Assembly (NCBI GenBank): GCA_030837395.1
Contig: JAUPKO010000373.1
Location: 1-5,898 of the forward strand
DNA: 5,898 bases
Source: Actinomycetota bacterium
GTDB taxonomy: Bacteria; Actinomycetota; Actinomycetes; S36-B12; UBA10799
Reading direction: 5' to 3'
Made by a program: the position numbers and the translations under genes. The notes below the pieces were generated by a model that was not told the origin of the DNA, made no database searches, and worked only from the letters and a program-made list of their open reading frames with translations. Below, piece after piece: positions 1 to 5,228 of this stretch (its first letter is position 1; the number at the start of each line of letters is the position of its first letter).

Positions 1-463
1 CTTCGCGCCCGGCGCCGAGGTGGTGGCCGACGGTGCGGGTGCCGAGGTGCTGACGGTCGCCGCGGCCACCTGGCACTCGGGCCGGTTGCTCGTGCGCTTC
101 GAGGGCACCGCTGATCGCACTGGCGCCGAGGCCCTGCGTGGACTTCTGTTGCGGGTGGCGGTCGTGCCCGGTGAGGTGCCCGAGGACCCGGAGGAGTTCT
201 ACGACCGGCAGTTGCTGGGGTTGCAGGCACTGGGCCCCGGTGACGTGGCGCTGGGCACGGTGACCGACGTGGTGCACCTGCCCGGGCACGATCTGCTGGC
301 GGTGCAGCCGTCGGCCGGTCCGGACGGCGATGCCGAGGTGCTGGTGCCGTTCGCGGCCCAGATTGTGGTCGAGGTCGACCTCGCCGCGGGCGTGGTGCGG
401 TTGGACCCACCCGGCGGCCTGTTCGAGGTGTTGCCGGCGGACGAGGAGCCCGACACCGGATGA
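1..463 (+). CDS. rimM: Ribosome maturation factor RimM, 5'-truncated
   Basis: RimM binds ribosomal protein S19 in the 30S subunit and assists late 16S rRNA processing and 30S head assembly in the cytoplasm. The reading frame is open from base 2 to the TGA at 461-463, giving 153 visible residues. The family is usually about 170 residues, so roughly the first 20-30 residues lie upstream of the window. The visible start (FAPGAEV) fits the RimM N-terminal beta-barrel domain. The motif FYDRQLLGL at visible residues 66-74 marks the junction to the PRC-barrel domain, which contains VTDVVHLPGHDLLAV and ends LDPPGGLFEVLP. The internal GTG at 20 is not a credible start because homology continues upstream of it. 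The stop overlaps the trmD ATG in an ATGA, which suggests translational coupling. Identification is by motif and by the rimM–trmD order. Confidence 0.95.
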   Translation, partial: FAPGAEVVADGAGAEVLTVAAATWHSGRLLVRFEGTADRTGAEALRGLLLRVAVVPGEVPEDPEEFYDRQLLGLQALGPGDVALGTVTDVVHLPGHDLLAVQPSAGPDGDAEVLVPFAAQIVVEVDLAAGVVRLDPPGGLFEVLPADEEPDTG

Positions 464-1215
464 GGGTCGACATCATCACGATCTTCCCGGACTACCTCTC
501 GCCCCTGGAGTTGTCGCTGGTGGGCAAGGCACGTCGTGCGGGCATCCTCGACGTGCACGTGCACGACCTTCGCTCGTGGGCCACTGACAGGCACCGAACG
601 GTTGACGACTCTCCGTACGGCGGTGGCCCGGGCATGGTGATGCGGCCGGATGTGTGGGGTGCGGCGCTGGATGCGGTGCGCGCACTCGGACCGGTCGGGG
701 GATCGGCCACCTTGGTGATTCCCACACCGTCCGGACGACCCTTCACCCAGCCCCGGGCGCAGGAGTTGTCGGCGAGCCCGTGGCTGATCATCGCCTGCGG
801 CCGCTACGAGGGCATTGATGCCCGGGTGGCGGCTCACTACCGCGAGGTGATGCCGGTGATTGAGTTCAGCGTCGGTGACGTCGTGCTGGCAGGCGGTGAG
901 GCCGCCGCCCTTGTCATGGTCGAGGCCACGGCCCGACTCCTGCCCGGCGTCCTGGGCAACGAGGCCAGCGCGCCGGATGACTCCTTTGCGCCCGGCCGAT
1001 CCGGTGCAGCCTTGGAGGGTCCGGTATTCACCCGCCCGCCGGTGTGGCGCGGATTGACCGTTCCGGATGTGTTGCTCTCCGGTGATCACGGTGCGGTGGC
1101 CCGCTGGCGGAACGAACGTTCCGCGGACCGAACTCGTCGAATGCGCCCCGATCTGGTGGGGCCGGGCTACCCTGACGACAAGGTGCTGCCGTTGGCCGAG
1201 TCCGAGGAGTGGTGA
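460..1215 (+). CDS. trmD: tRNA (guanine-N1-)-methyltransferase TrmD
   Basis: TrmD transfers a methyl group from S-adenosylmethionine to N1 of G37 in tRNAs with G36, preventing +1 frameshifting. It is a dimeric cytoplasmic SPOUT enzyme. The protein has 251 residues, close to the family norm. It opens with MRVDIITIFPDY, followed by the DDSPYGGGPGMVMRPD loop (residues 49-64). The trefoil-knot cofactor site comprises IPTPSGRPFTQ (87-97), ACGRYEGIDARV (112-123) and VGDVVLAGGE (138-147). By alignment to known TrmD proteins, R159 (in ATARLLPGVLGN) and D174 (in DDSF) correspond to catalytic Arg154 and Asp169. All key residues are present, so the enzyme should be active. The ATG at 460 overlaps the rimM stop (ATGA). 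The TGA at 1213-1215 overlaps the next gene's ATG by one base. Confidence 0.98.
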   Translation: MRVDIITIFPDYLSPLELSLVGKARRAGILDVHVHDLRSWATDRHRTVDDSPYGGGPGMVMRPDVWGAALDAVRALGPVGGSATLVIPTPSGRPFTQPRAQELSASPWLIIACGRYEGIDARVAAHYREVMPVIEFSVGDVVLAGGEAAALVMVEATARLLPGVLGNEASAPDDSFAPGRSGAALEGPVFTRPPVWRGLTVPDVLLSGDHGAVARWRNERSADRTRRMRPDLVGPGYPDDKVLPLAESEEW

Positions 1216-1865
1216 TGGAAGACTTCGTTGTGGGATTGCTGGCCATCGCGGTGGGTGCGTTGTTCTGCTTCCGCGGCTACTTGGCGCTGCGGATCGTGTT
1301 TCCGATCTGGGGTGCCTTCGTCGGCTTCGTCTTCGGGGCCGGGCTGGTGGCCGGGTTCGCCGACAACGGGTTCCTGCAGTCGGTGGTGGGCTGGTTGGTG
1401 GCCATCGTGTTCGCCGTGGTGTTCGGGCTGTTGGCCTACCTGTACTACGCGGTGGCGGTTGTGATCGGGATGGGGGCGATCGGCTTCGCCCTCGGGACGG
1501 CGCTGATGGCGGCGCTCGGGGTGCAGTGGTCCTGGCTGGTGATTCTGGTGGGGGTCACTGTTGGCGTCCTGCTGGCTGTCGTGTCCATCGTGGGCAATAT
1601 GCCCATGGTGCTGCTGGTGGTGCTCAGTTCTTTCGCCGGCTCGGCCATGATCGTGGCGGGGCTGTTGTTGATGTTCGGCGTCGTCGACACCGGTGACTTC
1701 ACCCAACCGTCTGCCACCCAGAACGTGGACCTGGGCTGGTGGTGGACCGCGACCTTCCTGGTGTTGGCCGTGATCGGCATGATCTCGCAGATCAGGGCAA
1801 CTGAGCGGCTCATGGCACCCATGCGTCAGGAGTGGACAGGCGATCCCGCCGCCAGTCGGGCGTGA
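1215..1865 (+). CDS. Predicted seven-helix membrane protein, DUF4203/TMEM198-like
   Basis: No precise function is recognised. The 216-residue product is almost entirely hydrophobic. Approximate helices are residues 5-25, 27-49, 54-75, 77-102, 105-126, 130-157 and 174-193, followed by a short charged tail (RATERLMAPMRQEWTGDP). Helices 2 and 4 are glycine-rich with GxxxG-type spacing (GAFVGFVFGAGLVAG; GMGAIGFALG), which suggests tight helix packing. Seven helices and this glycine pattern resemble the DUF4203/TMEM198 type, a family without an established bacterial role; this match is from memory and is moderate. The ATG at 1215 is chosen because GAGGAG at 1204-1209 lies five bases upstream and the ATG overlaps the trmD stop (TGATG). 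In-frame GTG codons at 1209 and 1212 overlap or abut that SD and are less likely. There is no signal peptide separate from the first helix. It is probably co-translated with trmD, although nothing suggests a role in tRNA modification. Confidence 0.85.
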   Translation: MEDFVVGLLAIAVGALFCFRGYLALRIVFPIWGAFVGFVFGAGLVAGFADNGFLQSVVGWLVAIVFAVVFGLLAYLYYAVAVVIGMGAIGFALGTALMAALGVQWSWLVILVGVTVGVLLAVVSIVGNMPMVLLVVLSSFAGSAMIVAGLLLMFGVVDTGDFTQPSATQNVDLGWWWTATFLVLAVIGMISQIRATERLMAPMRQEWTGDPAASRA

Positions 1866-1881
1866 ATGGGCGGACCCGTAG

Positions 1882-1910
1882 TCCGCACCTCATCTTCGCT
1901 ATGCCACACT
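1882..1910 (+). promoter_or_regulatory. Weak candidate promoter for rplS
   Basis: CACACT at 1905-1910, preceded by TATGCC at 1900-1905, resembles an actinobacterial -10 region. TCCGCA at 1882-1887 sits 17 bases upstream of CACACT but matches the -35 consensus at only three of six positions. A separate promoter would make sense because rplS needs high expression and follows a real gap. The sequence match alone is weak. Confidence 0.25.
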
Positions 1911-2017
1911 TGAGCCCACCCGACTGACCTTGCCGCCTGCCGCGGGGGGCGAAGGTCGTTAGTGCGGGAGTCCCCATCATCAACCCGACGTCTGTGGCTC
2001 GACCTGCGGCGCGCCAT

Positions 2018-2023
2018 GAGGAG
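2018..2023 (+). promoter_or_regulatory. Shine-Dalgarno of rplS
   Basis: GAGGAG lies seven bases before the ATG at 2031. It fixes that codon as the L19 start over the in-frame upstream ATG at 1962, which has no comparable site and would add 23 residues not found in L19. Confidence 0.8.
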
Positions 2024-2030
2024 ACCAACA

Positions 2031-2381
2031 ATGAACATCCTCGACGAACTCGACGGCCAGTCCCTACGCGACGACCTGCCCGAATTCCGCCCCGGCGACA
2101 CCGTCAAGGTGCACGTGCGAGTGGTGGAAGGAAACCGATCCCGCGTGCAGGTGTTCACGGGGGTTGTGTTGCGCCGACAGGGTGGCGGCCTGCGTGAGAC
2201 TTTCACCGTGCGGAAGTTGAGTTTCGGGGTGGGGGTCGAGCGTACGTTCCCGTTGCACTCGCCGGTGATTGAGCAGATCGAGGTGGCCACCCGCGGCCAG
2301 GTGCGGCGGGCCAAGCTCTACTACTTGCGCGACCTGCGCGGCAAGAAGGCCAAGATCAAGGAACGCCGCGACACCGTCTGA
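2031..2381 (+). CDS. rplS: 50S ribosomal protein L19
   Basis: L19 is a component of the large ribosomal subunit at the interface with the 30S subunit, where it contributes to an intersubunit bridge. The 116-residue length is typical. Diagnostic stretches are FRPGDTVKVHVRVVEGNRSR (residues 20-39), QVFTGVVLRRQGGG, the ETFTVRKLSFGVGVERTFPLHSP core, and the basic C-terminus AKLYYLRDLRGKKAKIKERR that contacts rRNA. The start at 2031 is supported by a GAGGAG SD and by the family's usual N-terminus (MNILDEL). The stop lies four bases before the TTG start of the first signal peptidase, so the two are likely translated from one mRNA. The rplS–lepB order is standard in actinobacteria. Confidence 0.98.
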   Translation: MNILDELDGQSLRDDLPEFRPGDTVKVHVRVVEGNRSRVQVFTGVVLRRQGGGLRETFTVRKLSFGVGVERTFPLHSPVIEQIEVATRGQVRRAKLYYLRDLRGKKAKIKERRDTV

Positions 2382-2385
2382 GCCC

Positions 2386-2934
2386 TTGCACCGGCGTTCG
2401 CTGCTGTGGCTGCTCGCCTCGGCAGTCGTGGGGGTGGTGGCGGCCGTCGCACTCAACTCCGTCGTGGTCACCGTCGCCCGGGTGGAGTCCGGTTCCATGG
2501 TGCCGACCATCGCCGCCGGCGAAACTGTGGTGGTGTGGCGGATCGGTGAGGTGCGCCGCGGTGACATCGTGGGCTTCGACGGTCGAGGGTCGTTCGTGCC
2601 GTTGACGCACCCGGAGGTTACCTACGTCAAGCGGGTGATCGGCGTGGGCGGCGATCGGGTGGCCTGTTGTGACGACCGGGGCCGCGTGCTGGTCAACGGT
2701 GTCCCGCTGACGGAGGCGTACCTGGCTCCGGGCTCATTTGACGAAGTTGCCTTCGACGTGGTGGTGCCGGAAGGCAAGATGTGGGTCATGGGTGACAATC
2801 GCGCCGAATCGGCTGACAGCCGGGCGCACCTAGGTGATCCCGGCGGGGGCTTCGTGCCGTTGACGCGGGTGGAAGGACGGGTCGTGGCGGTACTCGAACC
2901 GCCGGTCGACGCGCGTAAAGTGGCGTCGCGGTGA
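2386..2934 (+). CDS. lepB: Type I signal peptidase LepB, first copy
   Basis: Signal peptidase I cleaves signal peptides from exported preproteins at the outer face of the cytoplasmic membrane, using a Ser/Lys dyad. The 182-residue product has one N-terminal membrane anchor (about residues 6-30) and no clear second helix. Box B is VESGSMVPT with nucleophile S37. Box D is YVKRVIGVGGDR with general base K82. Box E is MGDNRAESADSR (135-146). All catalytic motifs are intact. The TTG at 2386 is chosen because it gives a short basic N-terminus (LHRRS) before the anchor. Downstream GTG codons would cut the anchor, and there is no sensible upstream start within 100 bases. No SD is visible, and the start is only four bases after the rplS stop, so translation probably depends on coupling. 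The protein is paralogous to the next gene and lacks its roughly 20-30-residue insertion between boxes C and D. Confidence 0.93.
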   Translation: MHRRSLLWLLASAVVGVVAAVALNSVVVTVARVESGSMVPTIAAGETVVVWRIGEVRRGDIVGFDGRGSFVPLTHPEVTYVKRVIGVGGDRVACCDDRGRVLVNGVPLTEAYLAPGSFDEVAFDVVVPEGKMWVMGDNRAESADSRAHLGDPGGGFVPLTRVEGRVVAVLEPPVDARKVASR

Positions 2935-2957
2935 GCACGCCTGAACACATCGACCGA

Positions 2958-2971
2958 GCGCTGCGCAGCGC
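2958..2971. repeat. 14-base perfect palindrome upstream of the second lepB
   Basis: GCGCTGCGCAGCGC reads identically on both strands. As RNA it can form a five-base-pair stem with a four-base loop. It directly abuts the AGGAGGAGG SD starting at 2972. It could be an mRNA hairpin affecting ribosome access, a protein-binding site, or chance in GC-rich DNA. Confidence 0.5.
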
Positions 2972-2980
2972 AGGAGGAGG
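2972..2980 (+). promoter_or_regulatory. Strong Shine-Dalgarno of the second lepB
   Basis: AGGAGGAGG ends four bases before the GTG at 2985; its first AGGAGG core is seven bases away. It is among the best SD matches in the window. It argues for GTG 2985 as the main start rather than the in-frame GTG at 2931. Confidence 0.8.
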
Positions 2981-2984
2981 CACC

Positions 2985-3683
2985 GTGGAGCAGCCCTCCT
3001 CACAGCGCGGTTCGTCGGCATGGCGGGCGGTGCGCGAAGTTGTCATCGTGCTGGTGGTGGCGGTCGTGCTCTCGGTAGTGGTGCGCACATTTTTCGTGCA
3101 GGCCTTCTACGTCCCCAGTCAGTCGATGGAGAACACGCTGCTGCCCAGCGACCGAATCCTCGCGTCCAAGATCACGACGAATCTCGCCGGAGTCAAGCGC
3201 GGTCAGGTGGTGGTTTTTCGCGACCCCGGCGGATGGCTGCCCCAGACGACGCCGCTACCCACCTCGCCGATCCGAAGTGCCCTGGAGTTCGTCGGCATCA
3301 TTCCCACCAACAAGGGCGAGGACCTGGTCAAACGGGTCATCGCGGTGGGCGGTGATCGGATCGCCTGCTGCGATCCGCAGGGCCGGATCCTGCTCAACGG
3401 CGTGCCGTTGGTGGAGCCCTATATGAAGCCTGGGGTCAGCACCGACCAGGTGCAGTTCGACGTCGTGGTGCCGGCTGACTCCGTGTTCGTGATGGGCGAC
3501 AACCGGTCCGAGTCAGCCGACTCTCGCTACCACCTCGATGAGAATGACGGTGCCGTGCCGGTGGACAACGTCGTGGGGCGGGTGTTCCTGAACGTGTGGC
3601 CGCTGAGCCGGGTCTCAACCTTCCCGATCCCCAAGGTGCCCTTCGACGACCCGGCGCTGGACGCAGGTGCCAGCGGACAGTGA
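2985..3683 (+). CDS. lepB: Type I signal peptidase LepB, second copy
   Basis: This is a second membrane-bound signal peptidase I acting on exported preproteins outside the cytoplasmic membrane. The 232-residue product has a short polar N-terminus, one membrane helix (about residues 19-38) and the S26-family boxes. YVPSQSMENTL carries nucleophile S47, LVKRVIAVGGDR carries general base K116, and MGDNRSESADSR spans 170-181. A stretch at about residues 80-113 (DPGGWLPQTTPLP to NKGED) is longer than in the first copy. Both copies share a CCD–GR–LxNGVPL segment. The start is chosen from the strong SD at 2972-2980. The in-frame GTG at 2931 overlaps the previous stop (GTGA), would add 18 residues and has no good SD, but it remains an alternative. 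The 3' end overlaps rnhB by four bases. Confidence 0.93.
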   Translation: MEQPSSQRGSSAWRAVREVVIVLVVAVVLSVVVRTFFVQAFYVPSQSMENTLLPSDRILASKITTNLAGVKRGQVVVFRDPGGWLPQTTPLPTSPIRSALEFVGIIPTNKGEDLVKRVIAVGGDRIACCDPQGRILLNGVPLVEPYMKPGVSTDQVQFDVVVPADSVFVMGDNRSESADSRYHLDENDGAVPVDNVVGRVFLNVWPLSRVSTFPIPKVPFDDPALDAGASGQ

Positions 3684-4438
3684 CCCCGAGCCGGCCGACG
3701 CTGCGGTACGAACGCGCACTACTGCGCACTGGTGTCACCGCCCTGGCCTGCGCCGATGAAGCTGGCCGGGGTGCCCTGAGCGGACCTGTTAGCGTCGGTG
3801 TGGTGGTCGTTACGGCGGTCACCCCGACGGCGCCGACGGGGGTTCGGGACAGCAAATTGCTCACGCCGGCGCGGCGGCAGGCGCTGGTCCCGAAGATCGC
3901 GCTGTGGGCGGCACACGCGGTCGGTATGGCGTCCGCGCAAGAGATCGACCGGATCGGCATCGTGCCGGCGCTTCGACTTGCCGGGCAGCGCGCCCTCTCC
4001 GCGCTGCCCGTGGCCGCCGATGCCGTTCTGCTCGACGGCAATCACGACTACCTCACCCCGCCCGATCAGCCGTCCCTGTTCGGCGACGGCCCGGACGTCC
4101 GTGTGCCGCCGGTGATCACCAAGGTTAAGGCTGACCTGCGGTGTGCCGGGGTGGCCGCGGCCAGCATCCTGGCCAAGACCGCCCGGGATGCCGTCATGGT
4201 TGAACTCAGCAGCGACTTTCCGCAGTATCAGTGGGAGGTGAACAAGGGCTACGGCGCACCCGATCATGTGGCCGCGCTGCGGCGATGGGGGCCCACGGCG
4301 CACCACCGTCGCTCGTGGCAGTTGCCCACCGGGCCGCTCTGCGGTGACTCACGCACCGGCACGGCACCGCCACCGGTGTCGAGTTCGCCGGTAGTGTCGA
4401 ATGCTGCACCGTCGACCGGCGAGAGGGCGATGAAGTGA
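3680..4438 (+). CDS. rnhB: Ribonuclease HII
   Basis: RNase HII cuts the RNA strand of RNA/DNA hybrids and starts removal of single ribonucleotides embedded in DNA. The 252-residue protein carries the metal-binding carboxylates D26 and E27 (ADEAGRGALSGPV), D119 (LLDGNHDYL) and D152 (KVKADLRC). It also has the conserved AAASILAKTARD segment (159-170) and the NKGYGAPDH and HHRRSW motifs near the end of the catalytic domain. The spacing between D119 and D152 is longer than in E. coli RnhB because of a Pro/Gly-rich insert (TPPDQPSLFGDGPD). The last 30 or so residues are low-complexity and probably disordered. GTG 3680 overlaps the lepB stop (GTGA) and gives a normal N-terminus; the in-frame ATG at 3596 lies inside lepB and would add unrelated residues. 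Only a weak SD is visible, so coupling to lepB is likely. Confidence 0.96.
   Translation: MTPSRPTLRYERALLRTGVTALACADEAGRGALSGPVSVGVVVVTAVTPTAPTGVRDSKLLTPARRQALVPKIALWAAHAVGMASAQEIDRIGIVPALRLAGQRALSALPVAADAVLLDGNHDYLTPPDQPSLFGDGPDVRVPPVITKVKADLRCAGVAAASILAKTARDAVMVELSSDFPQYQWEVNKGYGAPDHVAALRRWGPTAHHRRSWQLPTGPLCGDSRTGTAPPPVSSSPVVSNAAPSTGERAMK
4385..4422 (+). repeat. Inverted repeat at the rnhB 3' end
   Basis: TCGCCGGT at 4385-4392 is the exact reverse complement of ACCGGCGA at 4415-4422, with a 22-base loop. The right arm runs into the GAGAGGG SD (4421-4427) of the next gene. The repeat lies within the poorly conserved rnhB tail. A role in gating translation of the next gene is possible but unproven. 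Confidence 0.4.
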
Positions 4439-4749
4439 GCATTGAGGATTTGGAGCAGTACGAGAGCGAGATCGAACTTGCGCTCTACCGGGAGTATCGA
4501 GATGTGGTGAGCCTGTTCGCCTACGTCGTCGAAACCGAACGGCGGTTCTACCTGGCCAATGACGTCGATGTCCGGGTGCGTTCCACCGAGGGCGGCGAGG
4601 TGTTCTTCGAGGTGACCATGGTGGATGCCTGGGTGTGGGACATCTACCGGCAGGGCCGGTTCGTCAAGCAGGTGCGGGTGCTGACGTTCAAGGACGTCAA
4701 CGTCGAGGAACTCAACCCGGCGAATCTGGAGCCGCCCGAGCAGCCGTGA
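4435..4749 (+). CDS. DUF2469 domain-containing protein
   Basis: This is a small conserved actinobacterial protein of unknown function, the counterpart of M. tuberculosis Rv2901c between rnhB and yraN. The 104-residue product is acidic and probably cytoplasmic, with no signal peptide or membrane helix. It shows the family's hallmark stretches: a start like MSIEDLEQYESEIELALYREYRDVV, then FAYVVETERRFYLANDVDV, VDAWVWDIYR and RFVKQVRVLTFKDVNVEEL. The N-terminal part is probably helical, and the rest alternates in a pattern suggesting beta strands. GTG 4435 overlaps the rnhB stop (GTGA), and GAGAGGG at 4421-4427 lies seven bases upstream, so both coupling and its own SD can serve it. Family assignment is confident, but no biochemical role can be read from the sequence. 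Confidence 0.95.
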   Translation: MSIEDLEQYESEIELALYREYRDVVSLFAYVVETERRFYLANDVDVRVRSTEGGEVFFEVTMVDAWVWDIYRQGRFVKQVRVLTFKDVNVEELNPANLEPPEQP

Positions 4750-4764
4750 CGTTGCTCCGGCGAG

Positions 4765-4773
4765 TCGTCCACA
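4765..4773 (+). promoter_or_regulatory. DnaA-box-like nonamer
   Basis: TCGTCCACA differs at one position from TTGTCCACA, the form of the DnaA box common in actinobacteria. It lies in the 89-base gap between the DUF2469 gene and yraN. It is a single site with no second good copy nearby, so it is not an origin. It overlaps the left arm of an imperfect hairpin (4769-4788). Confidence 0.3.
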
Positions 4774-4825
4774 GATCCGCGTCTGGGGCTGGTGCCGTGG
4801 CCCGCTAGCGACCACTGTCGTGGGC

Positions 4826-4833
4826 GGAGGTGA
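4826..4833 (+). promoter_or_regulatory. Shine-Dalgarno of yraN
   Basis: GGAGGTGA is fully complementary to the 3' end of 16S rRNA and lies five bases before the GTG at 4839. It rules against the in-frame GTG at 4830, which is inside this element. Confidence 0.8.
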
Positions 4834-4838
4834 TTCAC

Positions 4839-5228
4839 GTGGGGGGAAGTCCCTCGCCGCCGTCGCGGCGCAACGTGGTGGGCCGGTACGGCGAGGATCT
4901 GGCCTGTCGGCACCTGAGCGGGCTCGGCTACGCCATTGTGGCGCGCAACTGGCGGTGCCCGGCCGGTGAGGTCGACATCATCGCTGTCGACGGCAACTGT
5001 CTGGTGGTCTGTGAGGTCAAGACCCGAACGTCCGCCGCCTTTGGCACTCCGCAGGAGGCCGTAACGTGGCGCAAGGCCCGTCGCCTACGTCAGTTGAGCA
5101 GCCTGTGGCTGGCCGAGCGGACGTCGTCGGAGACGGAGCGGTTCGACGAGGTGCGGGTCGATGTGGTGGCGGTGTCGCTGCCCAAACGTGGCGCGGCGGT
5201 CCTGGACCATTTGCGTGGGGTGTGCTGA
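4839..5228 (+). CDS. yraN: YraN family (UPF0102) nuclease-fold protein
   Basis: YraN proteins have a restriction-endonuclease-like fold related to Holliday junction resolvases, but their cellular role is not established. The 129-residue product is of normal family length. It carries GRYGEDLACRHL (residues 15-26, with E19), ARNWRCPAGEVDII (35-48, with D46) and CEVKTR (58-63, with E59 and K61). Together these form the expected E–D–ExK metal site. A helix-rich basic stretch (TWRKARRLRQLSSLWLAE) follows, and the C-terminus contains VRVDVVAVSL. GTG 4839 is selected by the perfect SD at 4826-4833. It is separated from DUF2469 by 89 bases but is one-base overlapped with the next gene (TGATG), so yraN and yifB are likely translated together. 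An activity on DNA is inferred from the fold only. Confidence 0.92.
   Translation: MGGSPSPPSRRNVVGRYGEDLACRHLSGLGYAIVARNWRCPAGEVDIIAVDGNCLVVCEVKTRTSAAFGTPQEAVTWRKARRLRQLSSLWLAERTSSETERFDEVRVDVVAVSLPKRGAAVLDHLRGVC

Larger units (their letters stand above)
1866..2030 (+). other. Intergenic rplS leader region with a stem-loop
   Basis: This is the longest gap in the window (165 bases). GACCTT at 1926-1931 pairs with AAGGTC at 1952-1957. The stem extends with GCC 1932-1934 against GGC 1948-1950 if G1951 is bulged. There is no T-run after the stem, so it is not a canonical intrinsic terminator. It could be part of an L19 mRNA leader or an untranslated spacer. L19 leader elements are described in Firmicutes and Flavobacteria, but I do not recognise one of those here, so a regulatory role is inference. 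Confidence 0.35.

Noticed and set aside
199..1089. Long open frame on the minus strand opposite rimM and trmD
   Set aside because: It lies entirely against two well-supported genes. Its translation is Arg/Gly/His-rich with no family motifs, as expected for an antisense frame of GC-rich coding DNA.
1167..1706. Minus-strand open frame rich in His, Gln, Asp and Glu opposite the membrane protein
   Set aside because: The composition is the mirror of hydrophobic codons on the + strand (GTG/CTG read as CAC/CAG). There is no SD or recognisable domain.
3596..3679. ATG at 3596 as the rnhB start
   Set aside because: It would place 28 extra residues inside the lepB coding sequence with no RNase HII similarity; GTG 3680 with its GTGA overlap fits better.
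3436..4041. Minus-strand open frame across the lepB–rnhB junction
   Set aside because: It is antisense to two motif-verified genes and shows low-complexity Arg/Ser/Pro/Ala composition.
4769..4788. Hairpin after DUF2469 as an intrinsic terminator
   Set aside because: The stem is short with a mismatch and is not followed by a T-run; downstream genes continue in the same direction.
4264..4815. Minus-strand open frame opposite rnhB tail, DUF2469 and the following gap
   Set aside because: Its apparent regular sequence is the antisense of the conserved DUF2469 gene. It has no recognised motif and no supporting SD.
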